Positions 1 to 8,131 of a DNA stretch of 64,000 nt are shown piece after piece. The translations under genes and the position numbers were made by a program. Below the pieces are notes generated by a model. That model was not told the DNA's origin and did no database searches. It saw only the letters and a list, made by a program, of their open reading frames with translations. The number at the start of each line of letters is the position of its first letter. Within the stretch, counting starts at the first letter, position 1. Source of the stretch: an uncultured Pseudomonadales bacterium (GTDB lineage: Bacteria; Pseudomonadota; Gammaproteobacteria; Pseudomonadales; Azotimanducaceae); NCBI GenBank assembly GCA_958296165.1, contig OY282447.1, positions 4,377,154 to 4,441,153 of the forward strand, given 5' to 3'.

Positions 1-868
1 GCACGGAACGATAGATCCCGCGCCGCCTCAGGCGAGCCACGCAATCCTTGTGATCCTGCGCCGATCGGCTGGTGCAGGACGCGGTTGAGCCGATGCGCCG
101 CGTGAGAACAAGCGCACCATCGACGATACGCGAGTTAATTACTCCACCCACGTCGTAGAGCCTTGCATCGGCTGTCATGACGCTCGCCAAACGCAAAAGC
201 TCCGCCGCCTTGTCGCCGGCCTTGGGATACTCGAATACAGTATCGCCGGTGGCCGCATCGAGCACTTGGAAGTTCCACGCATGCAGGATCAGCCATCGGC
301 TGTCGTCGGAAAGCGACATACGACCGCTAAAGCGCCTCAGAGGCAGTTCTCGCGTCCACCGCACCTGGACGTCGCTAGGCTCGTATTGGAAGTCGCGGCC
401 AGCCAAATGCCAAAGCCGGTAGTCGCCGTCGGTTCGCTCCCCGCGCTTGGCGAAATACCCTCTGCTGCTCGACGCTAGGACGGCATAGCTTCGTTCGACT
501 TGAATGCGCGGTGCAGAGCCATCCGCCTGTGCGTCGAGCCCTTCGGCCTGGCCCACCTCCAGTTCGCGCACATCGCCCGTAACCGAATAGAACCGATGTA
601 GCCCTCTGCCAGGCGCGCTCACGTTAGCAGGGGAGAACACAACCTCGCTTGTGTCCGGGACATATGACGAGCCGAATCCTCTCTCGTAGTCGTTGGTTGG
701 CGTGTACTTCAGGTCCAAGTCGAAGTGCGACTCTTCACCACGCCCACGAGTATCCAAGTTGCGTATGAACAGCCTGCTCGCCCCGCCACCGATGGGCTCA
801 TGCACGTAGAAGGAAGAACCGTCGCGCGCAATGTCGAAGTCCCATGCCTTGTCCGTCTCGTAAGGCCA
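1..868 (-). pseudogene. C-terminal part of an IS-interrupted secreted beta-propeller-like gene
   Basis: Reading the minus strand inward from the insertion sequence, one frame stays open from the IS edge to the window edge (about 288 codons). It is rich in aromatic and Asp/Gly turns such as WDFDIARDGSSFYVHEP and DDSRWLILHAWNFQVLDAATG, the pattern of WD40/TolB-like beta-propeller blades. No start codon belongs to this piece; it is the downstream half of the gene whose signal-peptide half lies at 1733-2156. After removing the IS and one TA target copy the two halves are one base out of frame, so the locus would not encode one protein even without the element. The family is not recognised. The 3' end lies outside the window. 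Confidence 0.6.
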
Positions 869-871
869 CTA

Positions 872-884
872 GGGCGCGTTGACA
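872..884. repeat. Left terminal inverted repeat of the IS5-family element
   Basis: Thirteen bases, GGGCGCGTTGACA, match perfectly and in inverse orientation the right end at 1718-1730. Similarity fades beyond base 13. The preceding TA at 870-871 is the left target-site copy. Confidence 0.9.
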
Positions 885-958
885 TTTTGGGTTGAAAGTG
901 GCGGAATCCAAGGAGCCGCGCCCACGGAGGGGTGGACGAAGACGCAAGGAGGCGGGAG

Positions 959-1716
959 ATGGGGATGCGGGCTGACCGTTGGATGTTGAGCGATGCGCAA
1001 TGGGCTCGGATCGAGCCGTTGTGCGCGGGCAGGGAAGGGGATCGAGGCCGCACGGGCGAGGACAACAGGCGCTTCGTGGAAGGGGTGCTGTGGATGGGGC
1101 GGACGGGTGCGCCGTGGCGCGATCTGCCGTCGCGGTACGGCAAGTGGAACACGGTGTTCGTGCGTTTTCGGCGCTGGACGAAGAAGGGCGTTTTCGATCG
1201 CATATTCAAGGAGTTGTCGTCGGATCTGGACTTCGGTGAAGTGCAGGTCGACGGCACGAACGTGCGCGTGCATCAGCATGCGACGGGGAAAAAGGGGGCG
1301 CCGAGACGTCGGGTCATTCGCGCGGCGGCCTGACGACGAAGATGGTGGCGCTGGTGGACGCCGTCGGGAGACTGTCGCGGTTCGCGCTGCTGGCGGGCCA
1401 GCGCCACGAGTCGCTGGCGGCGGCGGGCCTGCTGTCGGGTCTGTCGTTCGGGGCGCTGCTGGCGGACCGGGGCTTCGACGGCGACGGTCTGAGGGCGCTG
1501 CTGGCGGCGCGCGGTGCGGAGGCGGTGGTGCCGCCGAAGTCGAACCGCAAGGCGGCCATCGACTGCGACATGGAGAAGTACCGGCGGCGGCACCATGTGG
1601 AGAACTTCTTCTGCCGAATCAAGCACTTCCGCCGCATCGCCACGCGCTACGACCAGACCGAGTCGAGCTACGCGGCGATGATCCGCGTCGCCGCCATCTG
1701 GCTCGCGCTGGCATAA
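959..1716 (+). CDS. IS5-family DDE transposase, two frames joined by -1 frameshift
   Basis: The first frame runs from an ATG at 959, preceded by AGGAGG, to a stop at 1333. It holds the N-terminal DUF4096-like part (WRDLP, GKWNTVF) and the first catalytic Asp in VDGTNVRVHQ. The second frame is open from about 1294 to 1716 and contains SGHSRGGLTTK, the second Asp in LLADRGFDGDGLR and the Glu in RRHHVENFFCRIKHF. The frames overlap, and an A5G5 run at 1289-1298 (AAA AAG in frame) is a likely -1 slippage site. Slippage there would give a fusion of about 250 residues with an intact DDE triad. Without slippage only a truncated N-terminal product forms. An alternative start is the ATG at 965. Confidence 0.85.
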
Positions 1717-1717
1717 T

Positions 1718-1730
1718 TGTCAACGCGCCC
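1718..1730. repeat. Right terminal inverted repeat of the IS5-family element
   Basis: TGTCAACGCGCCC is the exact reverse complement of the left end at 872-884. It is followed by TA at 1731-1732, the second target-site copy. The transposase stop codon ends only one base before this repeat. Confidence 0.9.
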
Positions 1731-1732
1731 TA

Positions 1733-2156
1733 GTCTATCGATGTAGATGAGCAGGGGTTCTGGCGTGTCCGCCGCCCTGAACACGCGCGAGTTCAGGCGC
1801 AAGTCGGCAAAGCCGACGAGTACGGATCCGTCGGCACTTCGCCCGATACGCCGATGGTTGGGAACGAACGGCAGCACATCGGAGAACAACGTGCCGCCAC
1901 TATCAACGACGGCGAACTCGGCGCCATCTTCGGTTGGCGCGGTGACGACGGCCACGTTGGGGGCTAACCCGCGCCCGAAGATAGCTACGCAATCCGGGCG
2001 GGAGAGGAGCTCCCTAGGTCGCCAGACATGGCTAGGGTAGTAAACGGCCCTAGTTTCACCAGATGGTGGCTTAGGAGATGCTGCGGAAGCAGTGCCTGGG
2101 CCGATCACCAACAAGACCGCACATGCGAAGCAGGGCGCGGTCTTGCTGACGATCAA
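1733..2156 (-). pseudogene. N-terminal part of the IS-interrupted secreted protein
   Basis: The fragment starts with TTG at 2156, seven bases after the stop of the upstream CoxS-like gene, with GAGG just before it, so it probably belongs to the same transcript. Residues 1-26 form a clear Sec signal peptide (hydrophobic CFACAVLLVIGPG, then ASAA). The mature part is beta-rich (FAVVDSGGTLFSDVLPF, IGRSADGSVLVGFADL). The frame runs into the IS after LLIYIDR, so the chain would end with a few IS-encoded residues. The rest of the gene is at 1-868. The original function is unknown; a periplasmic or surface beta-propeller is inferred. Confidence 0.6.
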
Positions 2157-2163
2157 GCAAACC

Positions 2164-2643
2164 TCAGGCTTCGTAGGCCAGTTCTTCCGCCGATGCCTGC
2201 ACCGCGCGCACGATCTTGTCGTAGCCGGTGCAGCGGCAGAGATTGCCGGCCAGCCAGTACCGGATGGTGGTTTCGTCCGGGTTCGGATTCTTGTCCAAGA
2301 GGGCCTTGGTGGCGACGATGAAGCCAGGTGTGCAGATGCCGCATTGCAGGGCGGCGTGTTCCAGATACTTCTGCTGGATCACGTGCAGTCCGTCGGCGCC
2401 GGCGATGCCCTCGATGGTGGTGAGCTGCACGTCTTCGGCTTCAACGGCCAGCATCAGGCAGGAACACACCAGGCGGCCGTCCACCAGAACGGAGCAGGCA
2501 CCGCAGTCGCCCGTGGCGCAGCCTTCCTTCGTGCCGGTGAGGCCCAGATTCTCGCGCAGCACTTCCAACAACGATTGGTGGGGCTCGCACAGGAACTCGA
2601 CCGTGTCGTCGTTGATGGTTGTGGAAACGTGTACTTTGCTCAT
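2164..2643 (-). CDS. [2Fe-2S] small subunit of a xanthine dehydrogenase/CO dehydrogenase-type hydroxylase (CoxS-like)
   Basis: This 159-residue protein has the standard two-domain layout of molybdenum hydroxylase iron-sulfur subunits. An N-terminal plant-ferredoxin-like cluster (EGCATGDCGACSV then VCSC) is followed by a C-terminal helical cluster (CGICTPGF, then NLCRCTGY). All eight Cys ligands are present. It should carry electrons from the molybdopterin site to the FAD subunit in the cytoplasm. The ATG at 2643 was chosen because AGGAGA precedes it. It lies 25 bases downstream of the FAD subunit gene and is surely cotranscribed with it. No molybdopterin-binding large subunit is present here, so the substrate cannot be named. 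Confidence 0.93.
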   Translation of the reverse strand: MSKVHVSTTINDDTVEFLCEPHQSLLEVLRENLGLTGTKEGCATGDCGACSVLVDGRLVCSCLMLAVEAEDVQLTTIEGIAGADGLHVIQQKYLEHAALQCGICTPGFIVATKALLDKNPNPDETTIRYWLAGNLCRCTGYDKIVRAVQASAEELAYEA

Positions 2644-2668
2644 TTGGATTCTCCTTAGTCGGCCGTCT

Positions 2669-3547
2669 CTATCGCGCTGCCGCACGATCGCGCGCGATGG
2701 CGCCAGCGCGTTTGGTGAGCACGCCCACCACCTTCTTGCGGTATTCGACGGTGCCGCGCTTGTCCGTGATCGGTTTCGCTAGAGCGCTCGATGCAGCGGC
2801 AGCCGCCGCCAAGGCAGCGTCGTCCACCTTTGTACCGATCAACGCAGCGGCGGCATCAGGCACGACCAGCGCGGTGATCGCCACGGCGCCGATGGATACT
2901 TTGGCAGCGGTGCATGTGCCGCCGTCGTCCAAGGTCAGTGCAACGCCGGCGCCGCACACTGCGATGTCCATCTCGGTGCGCGGGATGAAGCGCAGGTAGG
3001 CGTCCGCAGTCTTGCCCTTGGGCCGTGGAATCTTGAAGCCGACCAGAAACTCCGTGGGTTGCAGCACGTTGGTGCCGACGCCGGTCACGAAATCCTCGGT
3101 GGGCACCTCCTTGTTGCCGCCCGGCGAAGCGATCACGCAGACGGCGCCACAGGCGATGAGGGCCGGGATGGTGTCGCCGGCGGGCGATGAGTTGCAGAGA
3201 TTGCCGCCGATGGTGGCTCGGCCTTGGATTTGCGTCGAGCCGATCAGATCGGCCGCTTCGATGAGGCCTGGCAGCATGCTCTTGAGTTCGGCATTCTCGT
3301 TCAGCTCGGCGGAGGCGATGGCCGCACCCATGAACACTTCGTCGTCGCCGATGTGAAGCGCGTTGGCCTCGGCTATGTGCTTCACATCTACGAATGTGCG
3401 CGGCCCCTTGTCGACGGACCGCATCTGCACCAGCACGTCTGTGCCGCCGGCTAGCATCTGTGTGCGAGTGCCCGCACTCGCGGCCTGGCTGAGCGCAGCA
3501 AGCGCATCGGCAGCACTGGTTGGCGCTAGGTAGGCAAAGCCTCCCAT
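2669..3547 (-). CDS. FAD-binding medium subunit of a CO/xanthine dehydrogenase-type hydroxylase (CoxM-like)
   Basis: This 292-residue protein matches the FAD-binding domain 5 plus CO-dehydrogenase flavoprotein C-terminal layout. The FAD pyrophosphate loop is AGGTDVLVQM near residues 35-45, and the second flavin motif is TIGGNLCNSSPAGD near residues 105-118. The ATG at 3547 has GGGAGA at good distance; the longer frame upstream lacks this. It is first in a two-gene unit with the [2Fe-2S] subunit. These subunits normally work with a roughly 780-residue molybdenum subunit, which is absent nearby. The upstream gene, pepQ, is divergent, so the promoter should lie in the 170-bp gap. Confidence 0.92.
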   Translation of the reverse strand: MGGFAYLAPTSAADALAALSQAASAGTRTQMLAGGTDVLVQMRSVDKGPRTFVDVKHIAEANALHIGDDEVFMGAAIASAELNENAELKSMLPGLIEAADLIGSTQIQGRATIGGNLCNSSPAGDTIPALIACGAVCVIASPGGNKEVPTEDFVTGVGTNVLQPTEFLVGFKIPRPKGKTADAYLRFIPRTEMDIAVCGAGVALTLDDGGTCTAAKVSIGAVAITALVVPDAAAALIGTKVDDAALAAAAAASSALAKPITDKRGTVEYRKKVVGVLTKRAGAIARDRAAAR

Positions 3548-3717
3548 AGACAATCTCCCTTTCCCGATTGAACGAAAGGCGAGAGTGTATATCAGAATCC
3601 TGCCTCGCAAGCATGACGATTTTCGTCACATGGGCGTGTTGGCAATTGCCGTTGTCCCGCTTGCCGGCTCGCTTTCGCTGGTACAGTTGCGCAGAACACG
3701 TTATTGGAGGACTTGCG

Positions 3718-5052
3718 TTGGCGTTCGACGAAGCGGGCTACGCCGCCCATATCGCGGAGTTGGGAGAACAGTGGCAGCGGGCGCTTGCCGAGCATGGCTT
3801 CGAGGCGGCTGTGGTGCCGGCCGGCGAAGCGGAGATGTTTTTCCAAGACGACCAGGCGCCGCCCTTCCACCCCAACCCCCACTTCGCGCGCTGGTTTCCG
3901 GACGACGACTGCGAGCACAGCGTCTTGCTGGTGCGTCCCGGCGACGTGCCGAAGCTGTACTTTCACGCCGCCGCGGATTTCTGGCACCTGCCGCCGAAAC
4001 TGCCCGATTGGGCGGCGGAAGCGTTCGACGTTGAACCGCACCAACGCCACGATGCGCTGCGCGGTGCGCTGGCGCACGATCTGGCCAAACTGGGGCGCTT
4101 TGCGCTGATAGGGCCGGCGGCGTCGTTCGACCTGAACCTGCCGCTCGCCGCCATCAACCCGAAGGGCCTGGTCAACAACTTGGTTTTCGCGCGTGCCGAA
4201 AAGACGCCTTTCGAGGTGGCGCGGATGCGGGAAGCCACCGCCGTCGGCGTGCGCGGCCACCGCGCGGCGCGGGATGCCTTCTACGGCGGTGGCAGCGAGT
4301 TCGACATCCACATGGCGTATCTGGCCGCCAGCTCGCAGCAGGAGAGCAAGCTGCCCTACCCCAACATCGTGGCGCTGAACGAGCACGCCGGCGTACTGCA
4401 CTATCAGCATTACGACCGCCAGCCGCCAGCCACGCGCCACAGTTTTCTGATCGACGCCGGCGGCCGCTCGGGCGGCTACCACTCCGACATCACGCGCACC
4501 TATAGCGCCACGCCGGGCGACGACTTCGATGCGCTCATTCAAGCTCTGGACGCCAAGCAGCAAGGGGTGACCGCCGCGATCCGGGCCGGCACCTCGTATG
4601 TAGACATGCACCGCCACATGCATCTCGAAGCCGCCGATTTGCTGGTGCGGTTCGGTTTGGTCACCTGCAGCGCCGAGAGCGCCTTCGAGCGAAAAATTAC
4701 GGATCAGTTCTTCCCGCATGGCCTGGGCCATTTGCTGGGCCTGCAAACCCACGACGTGGGCGGCCACCTCGCCAACGCCGCTGGCGACGAGGCGGAGGCG
4801 CCGGAGCGTTTCCCGTCGCTGCGCTACACGCGCACGATCGAGGCGAACCACGTTTTCACCGTGGAGCCGGGCATCTACTTCATACCCGTGCTGCTCGATG
4901 CGCTGGCCGAATCGGACGCCGGCAAGGATGTGAACTGGCGCAAGGTGGATGCGTTGCGCCCGTGCGGCGGCATCCGCATCGAGGACAACGTGCTGGTCAC
5001 CGCCGAGGGCGTAGAGAACCTAACGCGCCCCGCCTTCGCCGCCGAGCAGTAG
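3718..5052 (+). CDS. pepQ: Xaa-Pro dipeptidase (prolidase) PepQ
   Basis: A cytoplasmic M24B metallopeptidase that splits dipeptides with C-terminal proline. The TTG at 3718 is chosen because GGAGG lies seven bases before it. The resulting 444 residues match the length of enterobacterial PepQ and give the same N-terminal fold, whereas the longer open frame adds unrelated residues. The five metal ligands of the pita-bread fold are visible: D246 and D257 (FLIDAGG, HSDITRTY), H334 (FFPHGLGH), E383 (TVEPGIYF) and E422 (GIRIEDN). The next gene, a DPP IV-type peptidase, starts two bases after the stop, which suggests a proline-peptide degradation unit. Confidence 0.95.
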   Translation: MAFDEAGYAAHIAELGEQWQRALAEHGFEAAVVPAGEAEMFFQDDQAPPFHPNPHFARWFPDDDCEHSVLLVRPGDVPKLYFHAAADFWHLPPKLPDWAAEAFDVEPHQRHDALRGALAHDLAKLGRFALIGPAASFDLNLPLAAINPKGLVNNLVFARAEKTPFEVARMREATAVGVRGHRAARDAFYGGGSEFDIHMAYLAASSQQESKLPYPNIVALNEHAGVLHYQHYDRQPPATRHSFLIDAGGRSGGYHSDITRTYSATPGDDFDALIQALDAKQQGVTAAIRAGTSYVDMHRHMHLEAADLLVRFGLVTCSAESAFERKITDQFFPHGLGHLLGLQTHDVGGHLANAAGDEAEAPERFPSLRYTRTIEANHVFTVEPGIYFIPVLLDALAESDAGKDVNWRKVDALRPCGGIRIEDNVLVTAEGVENLTRPAFAAEQ

Positions 5053-5053
5053 C

Positions 5054-7204
5054 GTGCGTCTAACGCCGGCGGCGTTGTTCGGCCCCGTCCACTTGCCGGG
5101 GCCGGTGCCCAGCCAAGTCAAGATCTCGCCCGACGGCAAATCCGCGAGCTATCTGCGCCCGGCCGACGACAACCGAGAACGCTTGGAACTGTGGCTGCTG
5201 GCCTTGGCAAGCGGCAAGACGCGGCGGTTGCCGACCGCAATCGCCGAGCAGGCGTCCGGCGCGACGACGGATGCGGAGATGACGGATGCAGAAAGGGCGG
5301 AACGGGAACGCCGTCGCCAGTTCTCGCACGGCATCGCCGCCTACGCTTGGCACCCGGTGCGGGGCGAGATTCTGTTTGCGGCCAACGGGGCGGCATTCCT
5401 GCTGCAAGTGGCAGATGGCGTCGTGCGCCAAGCGACGCCGCCGCATACGCGCCAAAGCGGCATTCGCTACTCCGCTCAGGGCAACTTCGTGAGCTACGTT
5501 CGCGCTGGCGACCTTTACTACACCAACACCGCGAGCGGCGCTGAAACGCGCGTTACGCACGATGGCGGCGGCACCGTGACGAACGGCTTGCCGGAGTTCA
5601 TCGCGCAAGAGGAGATGGGCCGCTTCGAGGGCCATTGGTGGTCGCCGGACGAGCGCACCATCGCCTTCGCACGTGTAGACGCGGCACCCATCACGCAGAC
5701 CAATCGTCACGAAATCGGCCCCGACGGCATCGAAGTGGTCGCCCAACGCTATCCCTTCGCTGGCAGCGCCAATGCGGAAGTACGCCTCGGCATCGTTAAT
5801 TTGGCGAGTGGCGAGGTCGACTGGCTCAGCTGGGCGCTCGCCGAAGACGACTATCTGGCGCGCGTGCAATTCGCTCCGGACGGCTCGCTCTACGTGCAGG
5901 CGCAGTCGAGAGACCACAAGCGGCTTGCAGTGCGGCAGTTCAAGTACGGCCAATGGCGCGACGTCGTCACCGAAACCGAGGCCAAGTGGGTCAACCTGGG
6001 CGACCGGCTGACGTTCCTCAAGGACGGCCGCTTGCTGTGGATTACCGAACAGAGCGGTTTGCCGCAGATCGACGTCTACGACCGCGAAGGCCGCGCCCTG
6101 CCCTTGCGCACCGGCGTCACGCGCATCAACCGAGTGCTGGGCGCGACCACCAAGCACGTATGGGTTAGCGGCTACCGCGACCTGCCCACGCACCAACACC
6201 TCTACCGGATCGCTCTCGGCGACAACCACTGCGAACGGTTGACCGAAAGCGACAACAGCGACGCCTGGTACGAAGGCGCCGTCAATGCCGACAAGGGCGT
6301 GGTGGTGGCGATCCGCTCGGACGCCAAGACGCCATGCGTCCTGCAAGCGCTGGACGAGTCCGGCAGCCGCGACCTACTCAAGGTGGCGATCGACGTCCAC
6401 CATCCCTACTTCCCCTTCCTTGAAGCCCACTCTGAGCCCATCGTCCCCCCCTTACGGCACCGCTCAGACGACCGCGACGTCCACATCCACTACCGCATCA
6501 CCAAGCCTGCTCAGCTCATTGCCGGCCGCCGCTACCCGGTGGTCGTCCACGTCTACGGCGGCCCCGGCGTACAACGGGTGCGGCACGACTTCGCGCCGCT
6601 TGCGCTGCAGCTGTTCGCGCAAGCAGGCTTCGGCGTGTTCGAGCTGGACAACCGCGGCAGCGCCAACCGCGACCGCCGTTTCGAGGAAGCGATCTACGGC
6701 TGCCTTGGCCATGTGGAAGTGGAGGATCAGCTCGCCGGCGTGAAGATGCTGCGCGAACTGCCGTGGGTAGACCCGGAACGCATCGGCATCTTCGGCCATT
6801 CCTACGGCGGCTACATGGTGCTCAAGTGCCTCGCCAACGGGATCGGCTTTGCTGCCGGCGTTGCAGTTGCGCCGGTTACCGACTGGCGGCTTTACGACAC
6901 CCACTACACAGAGCGCTATCTGTGTACGCCGCAGCAGAACCCGCAGGGCTACGCCAAGAGTGCGGTGCTGCCGGGCGCGGCCGGCATCCAAGTGCCGCTT
7001 CTGCTCATGCACGGGATGGCGGACGACAACGTGCTGTTCACGCATTCTCTTAAGCTCATCAAGGCTTTGCAGGACGCTGGCAGACCGTTCGAACTGATGA
7101 CCTATCCCGGCGCCAAGCATGCGCTGCAAGAACCAAGCGTCGCCATCCACCGCTACAACGCCATCCTCGATTTCTTCCGCCGCACGCTGCAAGCGAGCCC
7201 TTGA
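5054..7204 (+). CDS. S9-family dipeptidyl peptidase IV-like serine peptidase
   Basis: This 716-residue protein has a beta-propeller domain (roughly 1-470) followed by an alpha/beta-hydrolase domain. The catalytic triad is S583 in GHSYGGYM, D657 in GMADDNV and H689 in GAKHAL. The propeller has the paired glutamates of the DPP IV family (QEEMGRFEG, E186-E187) that bind the substrate N-terminus, so it should release N-terminal X-Pro or X-Ala dipeptides. The start is GTG at 5054, right behind the pepQ stop, without its own strong ribosome site, so translational coupling is likely. No signal peptide is visible, which suggests cytoplasmic action on imported peptides, with PepQ finishing the X-Pro products. 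Confidence 0.92.
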   Translation: MRLTPAALFGPVHLPGPVPSQVKISPDGKSASYLRPADDNRERLELWLLALASGKTRRLPTAIAEQASGATTDAEMTDAERAERERRRQFSHGIAAYAWHPVRGEILFAANGAAFLLQVADGVVRQATPPHTRQSGIRYSAQGNFVSYVRAGDLYYTNTASGAETRVTHDGGGTVTNGLPEFIAQEEMGRFEGHWWSPDERTIAFARVDAAPITQTNRHEIGPDGIEVVAQRYPFAGSANAEVRLGIVNLASGEVDWLSWALAEDDYLARVQFAPDGSLYVQAQSRDHKRLAVRQFKYGQWRDVVTETEAKWVNLGDRLTFLKDGRLLWITEQSGLPQIDVYDREGRALPLRTGVTRINRVLGATTKHVWVSGYRDLPTHQHLYRIALGDNHCERLTESDNSDAWYEGAVNADKGVVVAIRSDAKTPCVLQALDESGSRDLLKVAIDVHHPYFPFLEAHSEPIVPPLRHRSDDRDVHIHYRITKPAQLIAGRRYPVVVHVYGGPGVQRVRHDFAPLALQLFAQAGFGVFELDNRGSANRDRRFEEAIYGCLGHVEVEDQLAGVKMLRELPWVDPERIGIFGHSYGGYMVLKCLANGIGFAAGVAVAPVTDWRLYDTHYTERYLCTPQQNPQGYAKSAVLPGAAGIQVPLLLMHGMADDNVLFTHSLKLIKALQDAGRPFELMTYPGAKHALQEPSVAIHRYNAILDFFRRTLQASP

Positions 7205-7287
7205 GCCTTCGCCACCCGCGCGGTGTGCTAAGGTCGCTGCGACTCGCGCCGCTAGGCGCACACGAAGAGCGCTCAAGAGGAGCGACC

Positions 7288-8085
7288 ATGGCCGATGCCG
7301 CACGTTCTCCCTCGCGCAACGAGACGCGCACGGGGGCGATGTTGCCGGAGTTGTCCCAAGCCGAACACCTCGACCATTTGGAGGCACGCCTGGCCTACCT
7401 CGACTCGCTGCCGCCGCGCGAGGATGTTCGGGTACCGATGAAGAAGCCCCACGCGGCGTCCATCGGCTATTCACACAGCAGCTTGGCATACCGCTTTCCA
7501 GGTGCCGAAGTTGCCATGGATCTGATGGTCGACTATCGCGAGCCCGGCCGGGCCGATCCCACCGAATTGGCGCCCGATGTGCTCGTCGCGTTGCGGGTGC
7601 CGCGCCGTTCGCGGTCGAGGTACGACGTGAACGCGCTCGGCCCGCCGGACTTCATCCTGGAGGTGTTGTCGCGCGGCAGCTGGAGGAACGACGTGGGCCA
7701 CAAGCTCGCGACCTACGAGCGGATGGGCGTGCGCGAATATCTGCTGTTCGATCCCACCGGAGAGCGGTTCGCGGGTGAGGACCTGCTCGGCTACTCGCTG
7801 TCCGCATCCGCCGAGCGCCGCCGCCTGGAGGAAGTCACGTTGCCCAACGGCAGCACGGGCGTGCATTGCGCGCTGCTGGGCCTGTACGCATACGTGCTGC
7901 CGTCCGATGAACCTCCTGCGCCGAACGAACGTCCGGCGTTGGCCATGCGCTGGCAAGATCCGGCCACCGGCAGGGACGTCGAAACATACGATGAAGTGCA
8001 AGCGCGAGCAGAGGCGGCCGAGCGGCAGATCGCGGAACTCAGACGCCGCCTGAACGGCGCGAACGCGCAACGCCGCGACGACTAA
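7288..8085 (+). CDS. Uma2-family (DUF820) PD-(D/E)XK putative endonuclease
   Basis: The 265-residue protein contains the Uma2 core: a conserved Asp in LAPDVLVAL, then FILEVLSRGSWRNDVGHK with Glu and downstream Lys, followed by YERMGVREYLLFDP. This is the PD-(D/E)XK pattern of the family that is expanded in cyanobacteria and scattered in other phyla. The C-terminal 35 residues form a charged alpha-helix (VQARAEAAERQIAELRRRL), likely a coiled coil, as in many Uma2 proteins. The ATG at 7288 has AGGAG six bases upstream; the longer open frame overlaps the previous gene. The biological role of the family is unknown; a selfish or regulatory nuclease is possible. Confidence 0.85.
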   Translation: MADAARSPSRNETRTGAMLPELSQAEHLDHLEARLAYLDSLPPREDVRVPMKKPHAASIGYSHSSLAYRFPGAEVAMDLMVDYREPGRADPTELAPDVLVALRVPRRSRSRYDVNALGPPDFILEVLSRGSWRNDVGHKLATYERMGVREYLLFDPTGERFAGEDLLGYSLSASAERRRLEEVTLPNGSTGVHCALLGLYAYVLPSDEPPAPNERPALAMRWQDPATGRDVETYDEVQARAEAAERQIAELRRRLNGANAQRRDD

Positions 8086-8131
8086 CCCAACCTAGCCCAA
8101 ACCGGCAGCATCAAGGGGGTAAGGAGGCGCC

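Larger units (their letters stand above)
872..1730 (+). mobile_element. IS5-family insertion sequence (IS427-like), 859 bp
   Basis: The element is bounded by 13-bp perfect inverted repeats (GGGCGCGTTGACA at 872-884 and its complement at 1718-1730). It is flanked on both sides by TA, or CTAG if the outer bases are counted, the target type used by IS5-family elements. It carries a two-frame DDE transposase filling almost its whole length. It splits a minus-strand gene directly downstream of the molybdenum hydroxylase genes. The element looks intact and possibly active: both ends and all catalytic motifs are present. The subgroup is inferred from length, TA target and frameshift organisation, not from a database match. 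Confidence 0.9.

Noticed and set aside
3592-4851. Long minus-strand frame opposite pepQ
   Set aside because: Antisense shadow; pepQ shows all five metal ligands on the plus strand.
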